64,000 nucleotides of DNA from Ruegeria sp. R13_0 (GCF_017743995.1 NZ_JAGHRB010000004.1:248001-312000), one strand, 5' to 3'. Positions 28,426-36,730 are shown, numbered from the stretch's first letter. Translations and numbers: made by a program. Notes: generated by a model from the sequence alone, not told the origin.

Positions 28426-28947
28426 CTAGCGCCAACCACCATTGAATGCCTCATTGGGTTCTCGAAGGCGTCGAGCAAGGGCATCAATCGACGCGGCTGT
28501 CTGGCGGATTTCGGGAATACCACTTTCAAGATCATCGAGGTTCATCAGATCAATAGATTGAAACCTCTCATCAACTGAGCGCAGCAATCTGGCTCCTTGA
28601 GTACGAAGCGCACTGGTTTCCTGCTCTTCCTTCGTTGGTTCAAATGGATTGGAGCCTATCATTAGGCCCTTACCTAGTTCGTGCTGCCGCCACTTTTCGA
28701 GATTCAAATCGCAGTCCGATGCGAGCTTTTGATAGCTCCCTTGGACGTCAGCCAGCGCTGACCGGGCTTGAAGCCTGACGTCCCGCTCATGTGCTTTGTC
28801 AGCGGATAGGAATGATTGTCTTGCGACACCCAAAGCCAATATTGCAATACGCACAGCAATTATGCTCGATACCACTGCGATGAGCGTGGCGGTTAGCATA
28901 ATTGCTTCCATCCAGTTGTTCTGAAACCATGAGATCAAATTAGACAC
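28426..28947 (-). CDS. small membrane protein with coiled-coil, putative HerA partner
   Basis: A 173-residue protein of unknown family. Residues 13-42 form one transmembrane helix; the rest is predicted helical and polar, with repeated Arg/Leu/Glu heptads, so it probably extends into the cytoplasm as a coiled coil. Start is GTG with AAGG upstream. It precedes the HerA gene on the same strand with a 91-base gap; adjacency suggests a shared task but I recognise no function. Confidence 0.6.
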   Translation of the reverse strand: MSNLISWFQNNWMEAIMLTATLIAVVSSIIAVRIAILALGVARQSFLSADKAHERDVRLQARSALADVQGSYQKLASDCDLNLEKWRQHELGKGLMIGSNPFEPTKEEQETSALRTQGARLLRSVDERFQSIDLMNLDDLESGIPEIRQTAASIDALARRLREPNEAFNGGWR

Positions 28948-28990
28948 GACGGAACCTTATGTAGATATTCTCATTCAACTGTGTCTACAT
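28941..28990. promoter_or_regulatory. Inverted repeats at the start of the small membrane protein gene
   Basis: Two nested inverted repeats overlap the start region of the gene ending at 28426: TAGACAC (28941-28947) with GTGTCTA (28981-28987), and ATGTAGA (28959-28965) with TCTACAT (28984-28990). They could be an operator or an mRNA hairpin masking the GTG start. Confidence 0.4.
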
Positions 28991-29287
28991 ATGGTGCCAC
29001 AGATGCCTGATCACAAGCCAAACTCACTACGCATAACGCGACCCTTGCAAAATCCTCGTACCCCTCAGCGCCCAGCGTCCGCCTTGTCAGAAGAGCAAGG
29101 CAAAAACGATAGTAGTCGAACAACGTCCGAATTTTCTCTAGCGCAAAGGCTTTGTCAGGTGCACCCAGAGAAAGGCTTCGAACATGTAGCTAAGTTTGGC
29201 GGCGGTAAAGCTGTCTATAGAGCTGTACATTCTCGGATTGCGGGGACTTCATAAATTACTGATATATAATAGATTATCTTTATGAAG

Positions 29288-29372
29288 TGGTGCCGGGGGC
29301 AAAATCGAACTACCGGCACGAAGATTCTCAAGGCCAGAACCAATAGATCGAGTGTAGTAAGTCTGCTGTCAA
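29288..29372 (-). pseudogene. tRNA-Leu-like pseudogene with intact 3' end
   Basis: On the minus strand the 3' end reads as a T-arm (GTGCCGG, then GTTCGATT) followed by CCCCCGGCACCA, the acceptor 3' side with CCA typical of alphaproteobacterial tRNA-Leu. Upstream there are recognisable but broken D-arm (TACTACACTC), anticodon-arm (TTGGTTCTGG) and long variable-arm pieces. Stems no longer pair and the 5' acceptor is lost. The rest of 28991-29434 holds no gene I can support. Confidence 0.5.
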
Positions 29373-29434
29373 TGGCAGCTTTCCAAAATCTCTCGACAAG
29401 GTTTCGCGCTTGCTGCGAATGACCGGAATCCGCC

Positions 29435-30040
29435 TTAGACTTCACCAAAGTCACCGTCATCGTTCACTTTCAGGCCCCATGGAAGGCTTTGGAAAACTGG
29501 GATCAGAAGTACGCTCATCACCATAAAGGCGGTCACGAAGACAATGTCTCGGTAAACGCTTGGATCTTCGTGCATCACCGGGAGTGCTCGGAACGCCTGT
29601 TCGACTAAGAAAACAAACGTGGCTGCAAAGAAAACCGTGTGCACTGCACCTTCGACAAATCGCCTTTTCGGAGAATAAATCTGGTTCCTGATGATTTTGT
29701 ACCTCGTGCGCAGGCGGGCCAGCTTCCAAGGCACAGCTCGGGGCGTACAGCTTTCCTCCTTCGGCTGAGGCACCTCTGGCACCTGTAAAAGTCGTTCTGG
29801 GCTTTCCTCGGGGTTAAGGGGTGTTGGGTTCAGACCGTATCCCTCATTGACCGCGCGCCAGAAGCTGGGTGGCATTTCGGTAAGTCCACGTTCGTAGTTG
29901 CCGATGGTGCCGACCGAAACCTGGAACTCAACTGCAAACTCAGCCTGAGTCTTCCGGTTTTTTCGCCTGATCAGAGAAAGCCGCCTTCCATCATTTTGAT
30001 GCGCTTTTGATTCGGCAATCTTCATCTTCTTGGACTTCAT
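29435..30040 (-). CDS. XRE-type HTH protein with C-terminal transmembrane helices
   Basis: About 201 residues from the ATG at 30040. The N-terminal part has an XRE-type helix-turn-helix (RLSLIRRKNRKTQAEFAVEFQVSVGTIGNYERG). A Pro-rich linker follows, then a basic stretch and two hydrophobic helices (AVHTVFFAATFVFLVEQAF and IVFVTAFMVMSVLLIPVF). DNA-binding proteins tethered to the membrane are uncommon; it may sense envelope state. The open frame extends 42 codons further to a TTG, but GGGGAAAG before this ATG favours it. Confidence 0.7.
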   Translation of the reverse strand: MKSKKMKIAESKAHQNDGRRLSLIRRKNRKTQAEFAVEFQVSVGTIGNYERGLTEMPPSFWRAVNEGYGLNPTPLNPEESPERLLQVPEVPQPKEESCTPRAVPWKLARLRTRYKIIRNQIYSPKRRFVEGAVHTVFFAATFVFLVEQAFRALPVMHEDPSVYRDIVFVTAFMVMSVLLIPVFQSLPWGLKVNDDGDFGEV

Positions 30041-30308
30041 TCTCCGACTTTCCCCAAAATTTGGTACACGAGCGCCAACAACCTCACGCAGCACCAAAAA
30101 ATACCTAGCCTTTGTCTCTCCAGATGCATCAGTTGAAATCAAACGGTGATTTTCAACATTCTGCAAAATATTGTGGATCGTTTCTACTTGCGATCAAGAT
30201 GATGTGGAGCCTTGGTGCTGACCAGCCTCTTGCCTGCTGGAGGTTTACACGCAAACTTGTCGGCAATTGGCGAGGCCAAAGCAGGACAAACAGCGTGAGT
30301 ATCTGGCG

Positions 30309-30548
30309 ATGACTAAGGTCGATCGGGACGTATTTGCAGCTCATGAAGCGTTGAAAATGGAGCTGCGCCTGAGGGGCTCATCGCTGGCCGCTATAGCACG
30401 GGAGGTCGGTGTCTCACGCACGACCGTGTCGCTCGTCGGCTTACGAAAAATGAACGTGCCGCGGGTGGAACGCGCCTTGGCGGCGGCCGTCGGTAAACCC
30501 GTCGAAGAGTTGTTCGGAGCAGCTAATGAGGAGGAGGACAAACAATGA
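30309..30548 (+). CDS. Ner/Nlp-family winged helix regulator
   Basis: A 79-residue protein with the Ner/Nlp pattern: LKMELRLRGSSLAAIAREVGVSRTTVSLVGLRK, then VERALAAAVGKPVEELF. Phage Mu Ner represses the transposition operon. Its place directly upstream of tnsA on the same strand suggests the same role here. Start could also be a TTG 14 codons earlier. Confidence 0.8.
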   Translation: MTKVDRDVFAAHEALKMELRLRGSSLAAIAREVGVSRTTVSLVGLRKMNVPRVERALAAAVGKPVEELFGAANEEEDKQ

Positions 30549-30601
30549 GCCCATAAAAACCAAAGGCCTCGAAAGAAGCTAGCGACTTCCATCAAGGCCC
30601 G

Positions 30602-30694
30602 AGGTGCAAAAGTTTGAAGCCCTTTGCACCTCCTTCATGACCCAAATTTCGAAACCCGTCAACCGCGCAGAGCGTTTCTGCGGGCGGGTTTCGT
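30602..30694 (+). promoter_or_regulatory. Two strong inverted repeats between the Ner-like gene and tnsA
   Basis: GAGGTGCAAA (30602-30611) pairs perfectly with TTTGCACCTC (30624-30633). A second element pairs CGAAACCCG (30651-30659) with CGGGTTTCG (30686-30694) and encloses CGCAGA/TCTGCG. Neither has a T-run. They may be operators for the Ner-like protein, a hairpin that attenuates tnsABC, or both. The tnsA ribosome-binding site (AAGGAGAG) is about 30 bases before its ATG, so a leader role is plausible. Confidence 0.5.
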
Positions 30695-30744
30695 TCATCC
30701 CAACATAAAGGAGAGCCACCCGGCGCTGGTGTGAACCGGTGGCC

Positions 30745-31452
30745 ATGGCAAACACTATGACAAAAGATGATGATGACGACTTCTATCGTCCACCTTCCCA
30801 AACCGTAGCGGGGCTGATGTTTCCCGCGCGGTCTAAACAGACCGTACGTGGATTCACACTGGCTATGACGCCTGCAGAGCAACGTTGGCGGCAGATTATC
30901 AGTGCCAGCCAAGGGGAGCGTGAAACCTGCCTGTTGTCGCTGGCAATGCCAGATCTCTGGAACCTCATCGATCAGCCAAAGCCGGTGAGCTTTGTGGACG
31001 TGGATGGCAGACAGCGAACCCACAGGTTCGACTACCTCGCCGTGTTCAAGAATGGTCGCCGCGTCGCCATTGCGGTGAAACCTTCGGAGCGCGTTGAGCG
31101 ACTGAACTTCAAAGCCACGCTGCAAGCTATCAAGCGCGACTTGCCCATTGGCTTTGCCGAGCAGGTGGCCTTGGTCACAGAGCGAGAGCGGCACAAGGTC
31201 GAGGTTCGCAATGCTGAGCTGCTGAATTTCTTTCGGCGATGTTCTGACGAAGAGGCTGACAACATCGTTGTCGATCTGATTAACGGGCTCTTTGGCGAGG
31301 TTCCGATCAGTGATCTGGTTGAGAAATCTGGCCTTGGTGCCCGGGCGTTTCGCGCGACGTTCCGTGCGATCTACGCGGGCAGGCTCAATGCGAATACGCG
31401 AGAGCACATCTCCATCAACTCCATCGTTGCACCAGGAAAGGGCTGGGCATGA
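30745..31452 (+). CDS. tnsA: TnsA-like transposon endonuclease
   Basis: A 235-residue protein with a TnsA-like restriction-endonuclease core: RFDYLAVFKNGRRVAIAVKPSE near residues 90-115, preceded by a helical N-terminal part and followed by a C-terminal helical region likely to contact TnsC/TnsB. TnsA cuts the 5' ends so that the element moves by cut-and-paste. The catalytic Asp and Lys are visible, but the residue two before Lys is Ala where Tn7 TnsA has Gln. It overlaps tnsB by 4 bases. The ATG at 30745 was chosen over a GTG two codons earlier. Confidence 0.82.
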   Translation: MANTMTKDDDDDFYRPPSQTVAGLMFPARSKQTVRGFTLAMTPAEQRWRQIISASQGERETCLLSLAMPDLWNLIDQPKPVSFVDVDGRQRTHRFDYLAVFKNGRRVAIAVKPSERVERLNFKATLQAIKRDLPIGFAEQVALVTERERHKVEVRNAELLNFFRRCSDEEADNIVVDLINGLFGEVPISDLVEKSGLGARAFRATFRAIYAGRLNANTREHISINSIVAPGKGWA

Positions 31453-33644
31453 AACATGAACCTATCCGGCTTGGCGTGACACCGTGTGATGCCATCGTCG
31501 CCAACGGGACAATACAAGCCATCACCAAAGTGACTGACCTGTTTGTCGAAATGAAACCTCTGCGCGGGGACACCGAACCAATCTCCTTGACCCACGCAGA
31601 GCTATCAGAGCTCATCAGCACCGGTCAGTTCTCCATTCAGTATGGGTATTTTGAAAGCCGTCAGGTTGCACGTCGGGCAATAGCTGGCCGGTCTTTGATG
31701 TCGCGTGTGTCGACGAAATCTCAACTCGATGCCTTTTGGAAAGAGTGCTGGAGCACAACGTTCCTGGAGATTGAGGCTGAAGATAAGCTCAACCGCTCAG
31801 CGGAACGATGGGAAGAGTTCCTGCCGGAGCTGGAACGCCGTGTCACAGAAAAGCTGAAGAAAGGACTGAAAGCGGCAACTGCCGGGGCCAGCTTTGATAG
31901 TATTGAGCTGCGCAGAACACCTTGCAGAACCTCAGTCATGTCTTGGCTGCGGGAGTGGGAAACGTCCAAAGACCCAATGGTCTTTGTAAAGAAATCCATC
32001 TTCAACGGTAGTAATGCTCGGCGTATCGACGCTGAGCGCGAAGCTATCATTCAAGGGATTCTCGAGAGCTACCTGCATCCAAATCAGCTTCTCGCCGGTC
32101 ACATCCATGATGACGTAAATGCGGAAATCCGACGGCGCAACGCAATCCGTATCGCGAGCGGTGAGCCGCCTTTAACTGAGGTCTCCAAAAGCACCATCGA
32201 ACGCCGGATAAAGGAACTCGACAAGTTCGAGGTGCTTGCCGCCAGAAAAGGGCTAGCTGCTGCGAAGAGCAAGCTAGGGTCTCATGGTGGCGGATTGAAG
32301 CTGGATGTCCCACTTCACCGCATTGAAATGGACGAATGGGAGATTGATCTCATCGCTCTGCTCAACAAGAGCGGATACGATATCAGCCAAGACAATGTGC
32401 GGGATCTCGAAACCGGTCGATACTGGGTGTGCGTCGCGTTTGATGCCGCCAGCCGCAGTATCCTTGGTCTGAAGCTTTCGCGAAGTCCCACTTCTGAAGA
32501 CGCTAAAGCTGTCTTGTGGATGGCAATGCGCGACAAGACTGAACTGGCTCGTCAACTGGGCTGCGAAACGGACTGGAAACAGTATGGTCATATTGGCCAT
32601 GTCGTGGTCGACAACGGCCCAGCATTCGTCAATGCAGAATTCAAAGCGGCACTCTCAGATCTATGCATTGACTACTCGGTCCTTCCTGCGGGAGTACCGA
32701 AACTGCGCGGTCGCATCGAGCGGGTGTTTCGTTCCATCATAACTCTTTTGATGCCGCATCTGACGGGACGCACGTTCTCAAATCCTCAAGAACGTGGTGA
32801 CTATCCATCCCAGAAATATGCGGTGCACACCGCCGAAAGCATCATTGAACTTTTGGTTCGGTTCACTGTCGATGTGTACCACAACCGCAAACATCGGGGA
32901 TTGGAATACGCAACCCCCAACATCGTTTGGGATCGACTCATCAAGGAATTTGGGTGGTCACCGCCCATGAGCCATCACACCCTGCGGCATATCCTTGGGG
33001 TCGCAATGTCGCGTGATACCGGTCCTCACGGTGTTCTCGTGAATGGTGTGAATTATCACTCTGACCGTCTTGCGAAGCACTTCCAGAAATGTGGCAAACA
33101 ACATGTGGATATAAGCATCGACCCCGAAGATATGGGGCATATTTCCGTCTGGCTGGAGAAGGGGAAAGACTCTGGCTGGTCAACTCTGAAAGCCCAGATA
33201 GACGGGCTGGAAGGTGTGTCCTTTGCCGCCTGGGAACGATCCGTGTTTGAGCTTCGGCAGAACAATCGCAATGCGGCATCGCTGACGCAGGGCGTGGTGG
33301 ATCGCGCCATCAAAAGGATCAAGGAGATAGATGCGGAGCAATGCTCTCTGCGACAGCTTGGTCCGATTGGCGACACCTACGATCAGATCAAAAGGGCTCA
33401 GAAAGAAACCTTCTGGGGGCTCTCATTGGGGGGCGATCCAGAGCTGTGCCCAGCTCCATCCGTGGGTGGTGGCGGTGAGCCTCAGGGTCTTCTGTCGAAC
33501 GAGATCACGCACGATCCAACTCCCAGCCGCGCCGACCGTCCCGTTCTGCGCGACAAGCAAAACCCACCCATCGAATTCTGGTCATTCAGCGATGAAGACG
33601 AAGACCAGCCCCACACGTCTGACAAGGATGAAAACAATGACTGA
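31449..33644 (+). CDS. tnsB: TnsB-like DDE transposase (Mu/Tn7 type)
   Basis: A 731-residue transposase with N-terminal DNA-binding helices, an RNase H-fold rve core and a C-terminal Mu-transposase beta domain. The catalytic triad is visible as Asp295 in EMDEWEID, Asp388 in VVVDNGPAF and Glu424 in RGRIERVF. It recognises the element ends and joins them to target DNA. The last 8 bases overlap the tnsC start, so tnsA, tnsB and tnsC are made from one mRNA in fixed order. The gene appears intact. Confidence 0.93.
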   Translation: MKHEPIRLGVTPCDAIVANGTIQAITKVTDLFVEMKPLRGDTEPISLTHAELSELISTGQFSIQYGYFESRQVARRAIAGRSLMSRVSTKSQLDAFWKECWSTTFLEIEAEDKLNRSAERWEEFLPELERRVTEKLKKGLKAATAGASFDSIELRRTPCRTSVMSWLREWETSKDPMVFVKKSIFNGSNARRIDAEREAIIQGILESYLHPNQLLAGHIHDDVNAEIRRRNAIRIASGEPPLTEVSKSTIERRIKELDKFEVLAARKGLAAAKSKLGSHGGGLKLDVPLHRIEMDEWEIDLIALLNKSGYDISQDNVRDLETGRYWVCVAFDAASRSILGLKLSRSPTSEDAKAVLWMAMRDKTELARQLGCETDWKQYGHIGHVVVDNGPAFVNAEFKAALSDLCIDYSVLPAGVPKLRGRIERVFRSIITLLMPHLTGRTFSNPQERGDYPSQKYAVHTAESIIELLVRFTVDVYHNRKHRGLEYATPNIVWDRLIKEFGWSPPMSHHTLRHILGVAMSRDTGPHGVLVNGVNYHSDRLAKHFQKCGKQHVDISIDPEDMGHISVWLEKGKDSGWSTLKAQIDGLEGVSFAAWERSVFELRQNNRNAASLTQGVVDRAIKRIKEIDAEQCSLRQLGPIGDTYDQIKRAQKETFWGLSLGGDPELCPAPSVGGGGEPQGLLSNEITHDPTPSRADRPVLRDKQNPPIEFWSFSDEDEDQPHTSDKDENND

Positions 33645-34599
33645 GATCAACAATGAAACTCGCAAAACTGTTCAAGATCTGCGGTCGGTATACGTGCCCA
33701 CTCCGTCATATCGCAAACTGGAAGCGGATTTTCACAAGCTGCTTGAGCAACGGCGTGCAGATATGGCAGACGGCATTGTGAACAAAGCCGAGGGAATTGT
33801 CCTGGTCGGGCAATCCGGCAGTGGGAAAACCACCGCCATTCGGGAGTTGATCCGTAAGAACAAGTCGTTGCTCCAGACGGACTCCACGCAGGATATCTGC
33901 GAGTTCTTCAGCCTTCAGGTTCCAAGCCCGGCAACCATGAAATTTGTTGGCGCAGCGACGCTTCGCGCTCTTGGCTATCCCTATTCCGGGGACAAGCAGG
34001 GTCCGGCCATATGGGATCAGGTCAAGGTTCAGCTCAAGCTAAGGCAGACCTGTTTTCTGCATCTCGATGAAGCACAGGATTTGGCTCGATATCAGACAGA
34101 TAAAGAGCGCCAGTCTGTCGTTAACACCCTCAAATCCGTAATGGAGAACTCCCTCTGGCCAACCGGGCTCATCCTGTCCGGCATGCCGGATCTTAAGAAG
34201 ATCGTGAACCAGGACCCTCAATTGGCGCGCCGCCTTTATCCCGTCGAGATCGGCAGATTGCATGCGGTCCGAGATGTGGAGCCTGTACTCGACATCGTCC
34301 AGAAATACGTCGCGAGGGCGAAGGTTAAAGCACAATCGTGTGTGCGAAAGGAAAGCTTCGCGAAACGTCTCATGCATGCAGCGGATTATGAGTTTGGCCT
34401 GATGACAGAGATAACGGTTCAAGCCCTTTCAAAGGCTCTGTTCAACGAAGGGTTTGAAGCCGAATTACAGCTTCGTCACTTTGCGGATGTGTTCTTCGAT
34501 CGAAGTGCCGCTATCGATGCCCTAAATCCGTTTGTCGCGGAAGACTTTACGCGGATAGATCCGCGACAGATCTTCGAATTCGACGGAGAGGATGCATGA
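33637..34599 (+). CDS. tnsC: TnsC/TniB-like AAA+ transposition regulator
   Basis: A 320-residue AAA+ ATPase: Walker A VGQSGSGKTT near residues 57-66 and Walker B TCFLHLDEAQD near 138-148, with a sensor-like LILSGMPDL. It links target selection by TniQ to the TnsA/TnsB transposase. It is much shorter than TnsC of Tn7 and closer in size to TniB of Tn5053-like elements. The start at the ATG overlapping the tnsB stop was chosen; the 102-codon upstream extension is a shadow of tnsB. Confidence 0.92.
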   Translation: MTEINNETRKTVQDLRSVYVPTPSYRKLEADFHKLLEQRRADMADGIVNKAEGIVLVGQSGSGKTTAIRELIRKNKSLLQTDSTQDICEFFSLQVPSPATMKFVGAATLRALGYPYSGDKQGPAIWDQVKVQLKLRQTCFLHLDEAQDLARYQTDKERQSVVNTLKSVMENSLWPTGLILSGMPDLKKIVNQDPQLARRLYPVEIGRLHAVRDVEPVLDIVQKYVARAKVKAQSCVRKESFAKRLMHAADYEFGLMTEITVQALSKALFNEGFEAELQLRHFADVFFDRSAAIDALNPFVAEDFTRIDPRQIFEFDGEDA

Positions 34600-36401
34600 C
34601 TGCGCCTCTAAAACTTGCTCTCCCCTTCATCGAAGGGGAGACGCTTTCTGGCTACGTCAGCAGAAACGCGAAGCTCCATGAAACCACCCCGAGAGATTTC
34701 TGTTCCGATCTCGGGATGCGCTGGCCGTTTCTATGCAGCGGCCGCGATCATCAAATCGAGCGACTGGCGTGGCTGTTAGGTGTCCAGCCGTCCCTGTTAA
34801 AGACGTGGAGAACCCGGAAAATCGGGATCGGTCGTTATGAGGTGGGTCGGGCGATTGCCAGTACGGGCACGTTGAGGCGCACAGCAGTACGGCTTTGCCC
34901 GCGTTGTGTGGAGAGTGCACTTTCGGACGTCGGATCACATGGCTTATTTCAAATGCTTGAATGGTCAATTCTTTGCATAGAAAGATGCGCGCATCACGGT
35001 TGCCAGTTGATGACGATCCCGTCTGCGGCGTTTTCTCATGCGACTTACGATTTCGTTACGCGCGTGATGGAACACAGGGATAAAATTTCCAGGGCTAACG
35101 ATTCATGCGTGCTCCTACCTGACATCAGCTTTGAAGCCTATGTCCGGCGAAGGATCTGGCGTGGGCCAGAGGATGATTGGCTGAAAGATCTTGAGCTTAC
35201 GCAAATCCACCGCGGAAGCTTGTCGCTTGGCGCAGCAATGAGTGGGTTCAAAGAAAAGTTTCTCAAGAATCTCCCATCTACGGAGCTGCGCAGTTTCAGC
35301 CAGATTGGATTTGAGAGGTTGGTAGATGGACCCGATGCGTACAGAGAGGCGCTCATTGAACTTCATCGTCAGAGCGGGGCGGAAAAGCCATACTACACGA
35401 CGGACTTCGGCCCTCACTATAGTTGGCTGCGCGAAGCTCAAAAGGAACCAGCAATGAAAGCGATGATTGACGTCGCACGCGAGCATGTATTCGATAACTA
35501 TCCTACCCCAACGGGAAAGAGGGTGTTTGGAGAGCAACCGAAAAAACGGATTTGGCTCTCTATGGAAGAAGCGAGAAGGCGTACAAATCTGGGTGTTGTT
35601 TTCCTTAAGCTGTTGCTTGGCCATCTAGACGGCATATCGAAGGCTGAGGCACTTAAACGAACGGAGTTAAGTGTGAAAGAGGTCGAAAGAGCTAAGGCGT
35701 ACCGAGATACTTTGCTCAACCTCAAAGATGCGGCATCGCGATTGGGTATTCTGCCCCAGCAGGTTAAAGGACTGCAAATTCGCGGCGTTCTTAATACCAT
35801 CAAAATCACCTCGTCTCTTCGATACTTACTACGCAAGCAGGTGGATGGTCTCGTGAAGAAAGCTGAAACTCTGCCCCATAGCTTGCCAGGAAAATCCACT
35901 GTGCCACTGAAGGAGTTCTGCCGCGCCAAAGGTGTGCATCTGGCACGCGTGATAGAACTTTGGGACCGAGGTGGATTGGCAGGTAAGGTTTGCCGGGGCG
36001 ACGGTGCTGGGTTGCAAGCGCTGGAGTTGGACTGGAATGCGCTCTGCGGAAAGACAACAGTTCAGCTTGATCGCGATTTGGAACTGACGGAAGCAGCAAG
36101 CTATCTCCAGATCAGTGTGATTTCTATCAGGCGTTTGAGGGATGCAGGATACCTGGAGGTAATTTCACGCAGAAATCCTGACACCAATCATCTGAAGCAA
36201 TACGTAACCAAACACAGCATCCTGGAATTTGAACGCCAGTACGTGACGCTCGGTCAGTTGGCGCAGGATCAAAATGTGAGACCTATCCATCTTGCGCGTA
36301 AGTTTGAACATGAGAACCTTGAGCCTATCAACTGTATTGCTGGGCATGTCAGGGTCTATTCGAAAGATGGAATAAACGGATGGTTTGGTAAGAATGTCTG
36401 A
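34596..36401 (+). CDS. tniQ: TniQ-family target selection protein
   Basis: A 601-residue TniQ/TnsD-type protein. The N-terminal TniQ domain opens LPFIEGETLSGYVSRNAKLHE and contains a zinc-binding pattern, CPRCVES near residue 101 with ERCAHHGCQL near 128. The long C-terminal part has several HTH-like repeats (SRLGILPQQVKGLQIRG, EAASYLQISVISIRRLRDAGYLEV), as expected for a protein that reads a DNA target. No second target selector (TnsD, TnsE or CRISPR effector) is present. It overlaps tnsC by 4 bases and the next gene by 8. Confidence 0.9.
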   Translation: MTAPLKLALPFIEGETLSGYVSRNAKLHETTPRDFCSDLGMRWPFLCSGRDHQIERLAWLLGVQPSLLKTWRTRKIGIGRYEVGRAIASTGTLRRTAVRLCPRCVESALSDVGSHGLFQMLEWSILCIERCAHHGCQLMTIPSAAFSHATYDFVTRVMEHRDKISRANDSCVLLPDISFEAYVRRRIWRGPEDDWLKDLELTQIHRGSLSLGAAMSGFKEKFLKNLPSTELRSFSQIGFERLVDGPDAYREALIELHRQSGAEKPYYTTDFGPHYSWLREAQKEPAMKAMIDVAREHVFDNYPTPTGKRVFGEQPKKRIWLSMEEARRRTNLGVVFLKLLLGHLDGISKAEALKRTELSVKEVERAKAYRDTLLNLKDAASRLGILPQQVKGLQIRGVLNTIKITSSLRYLLRKQVDGLVKKAETLPHSLPGKSTVPLKEFCRAKGVHLARVIELWDRGGLAGKVCRGDGAGLQALELDWNALCGKTTVQLDRDLELTEAASYLQISVISIRRLRDAGYLEVISRRNPDTNHLKQYVTKHSILEFERQYVTLGQLAQDQNVRPIHLARKFEHENLEPINCIAGHVRVYSKDGINGWFGKNV

Positions 36402-36687
36402 AATTCTGACGATTGAGCTATCCGAGGCCGAATTTGCTGAACTCCGCGAGTTAGCACATCAGGCTGGCGTGAGTGTCGAGGAGCAAGCCGCGCATATCAT
36501 CGAAGCACAATTCGAATCCCGGAAACGAGTACAAAAACCGGAGGTTTCAACCGAGTTTCTGCGTCAAAACGTAGATGCTGTCTTGGATGCGGTTAATCGC
36601 GGTCCTGTTTACATCCGAGCTGAGAATGAACTTGCCTATGTGATCATGCTGACAGAAGAGTATGACCGGCTGTCCGCACCCTATTGA
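36394..36687 (+). CDS. RHH plus Phd/YefM-like antitoxin-type protein coupled to tniQ
   Basis: A 97-residue protein. Residues 1-40 look like a ribbon-helix-helix unit (ILTIELSEAEFAELRELA...), and residues 55-97 match the Phd/YefM pattern (FLRQNVDAVLDAVNRGPVYIRAENELAYVIMLTEEYDRL). Such proteins neutralise a toxin and bind their own promoter. No toxin gene is adjacent. The start overlaps the tniQ stop by 8 bases, making this the fifth gene of the transposition operon rather than a separate locus. Confidence 0.75.
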   Translation: MSEILTIELSEAEFAELRELAHQAGVSVEEQAAHIIEAQFESRKRVQKPEVSTEFLRQNVDAVLDAVNRGPVYIRAENELAYVIMLTEEYDRLSAPY

Positions 36688-36699
36688 TGCGGGTTGAAG

Positions 36700-36722
36700 T
36701 TGGGCGGCGCATTTGTGCCGCC
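36700..36722. terminator. GC-rich hairpin between convergent genes
   Basis: GGGCGGC and GCCGCCC pair around a short loop, 13 bases after the antitoxin-like gene stop. The hairpin sits between that gene and a convergent small gene, as a bidirectional terminator would, although it lacks a T-run. Confidence 0.55.
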
Positions 36723-36730
36723 CGATCTGT

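Noticed and set aside
29041..29254. Open frame 28991-29254 of 87 residues on the plus strand
   Set aside because: Composition is random-like, there is no ribosome-binding site, and it lies beside the tRNA-Leu remnant; no domain is visible.
30745..36401. Possible CRISPR-associated transposon
   Set aside because: No CRISPR repeat array or Cas gene lies in the island; the inverted repeats before tnsA are single hairpins, not spaced repeats.
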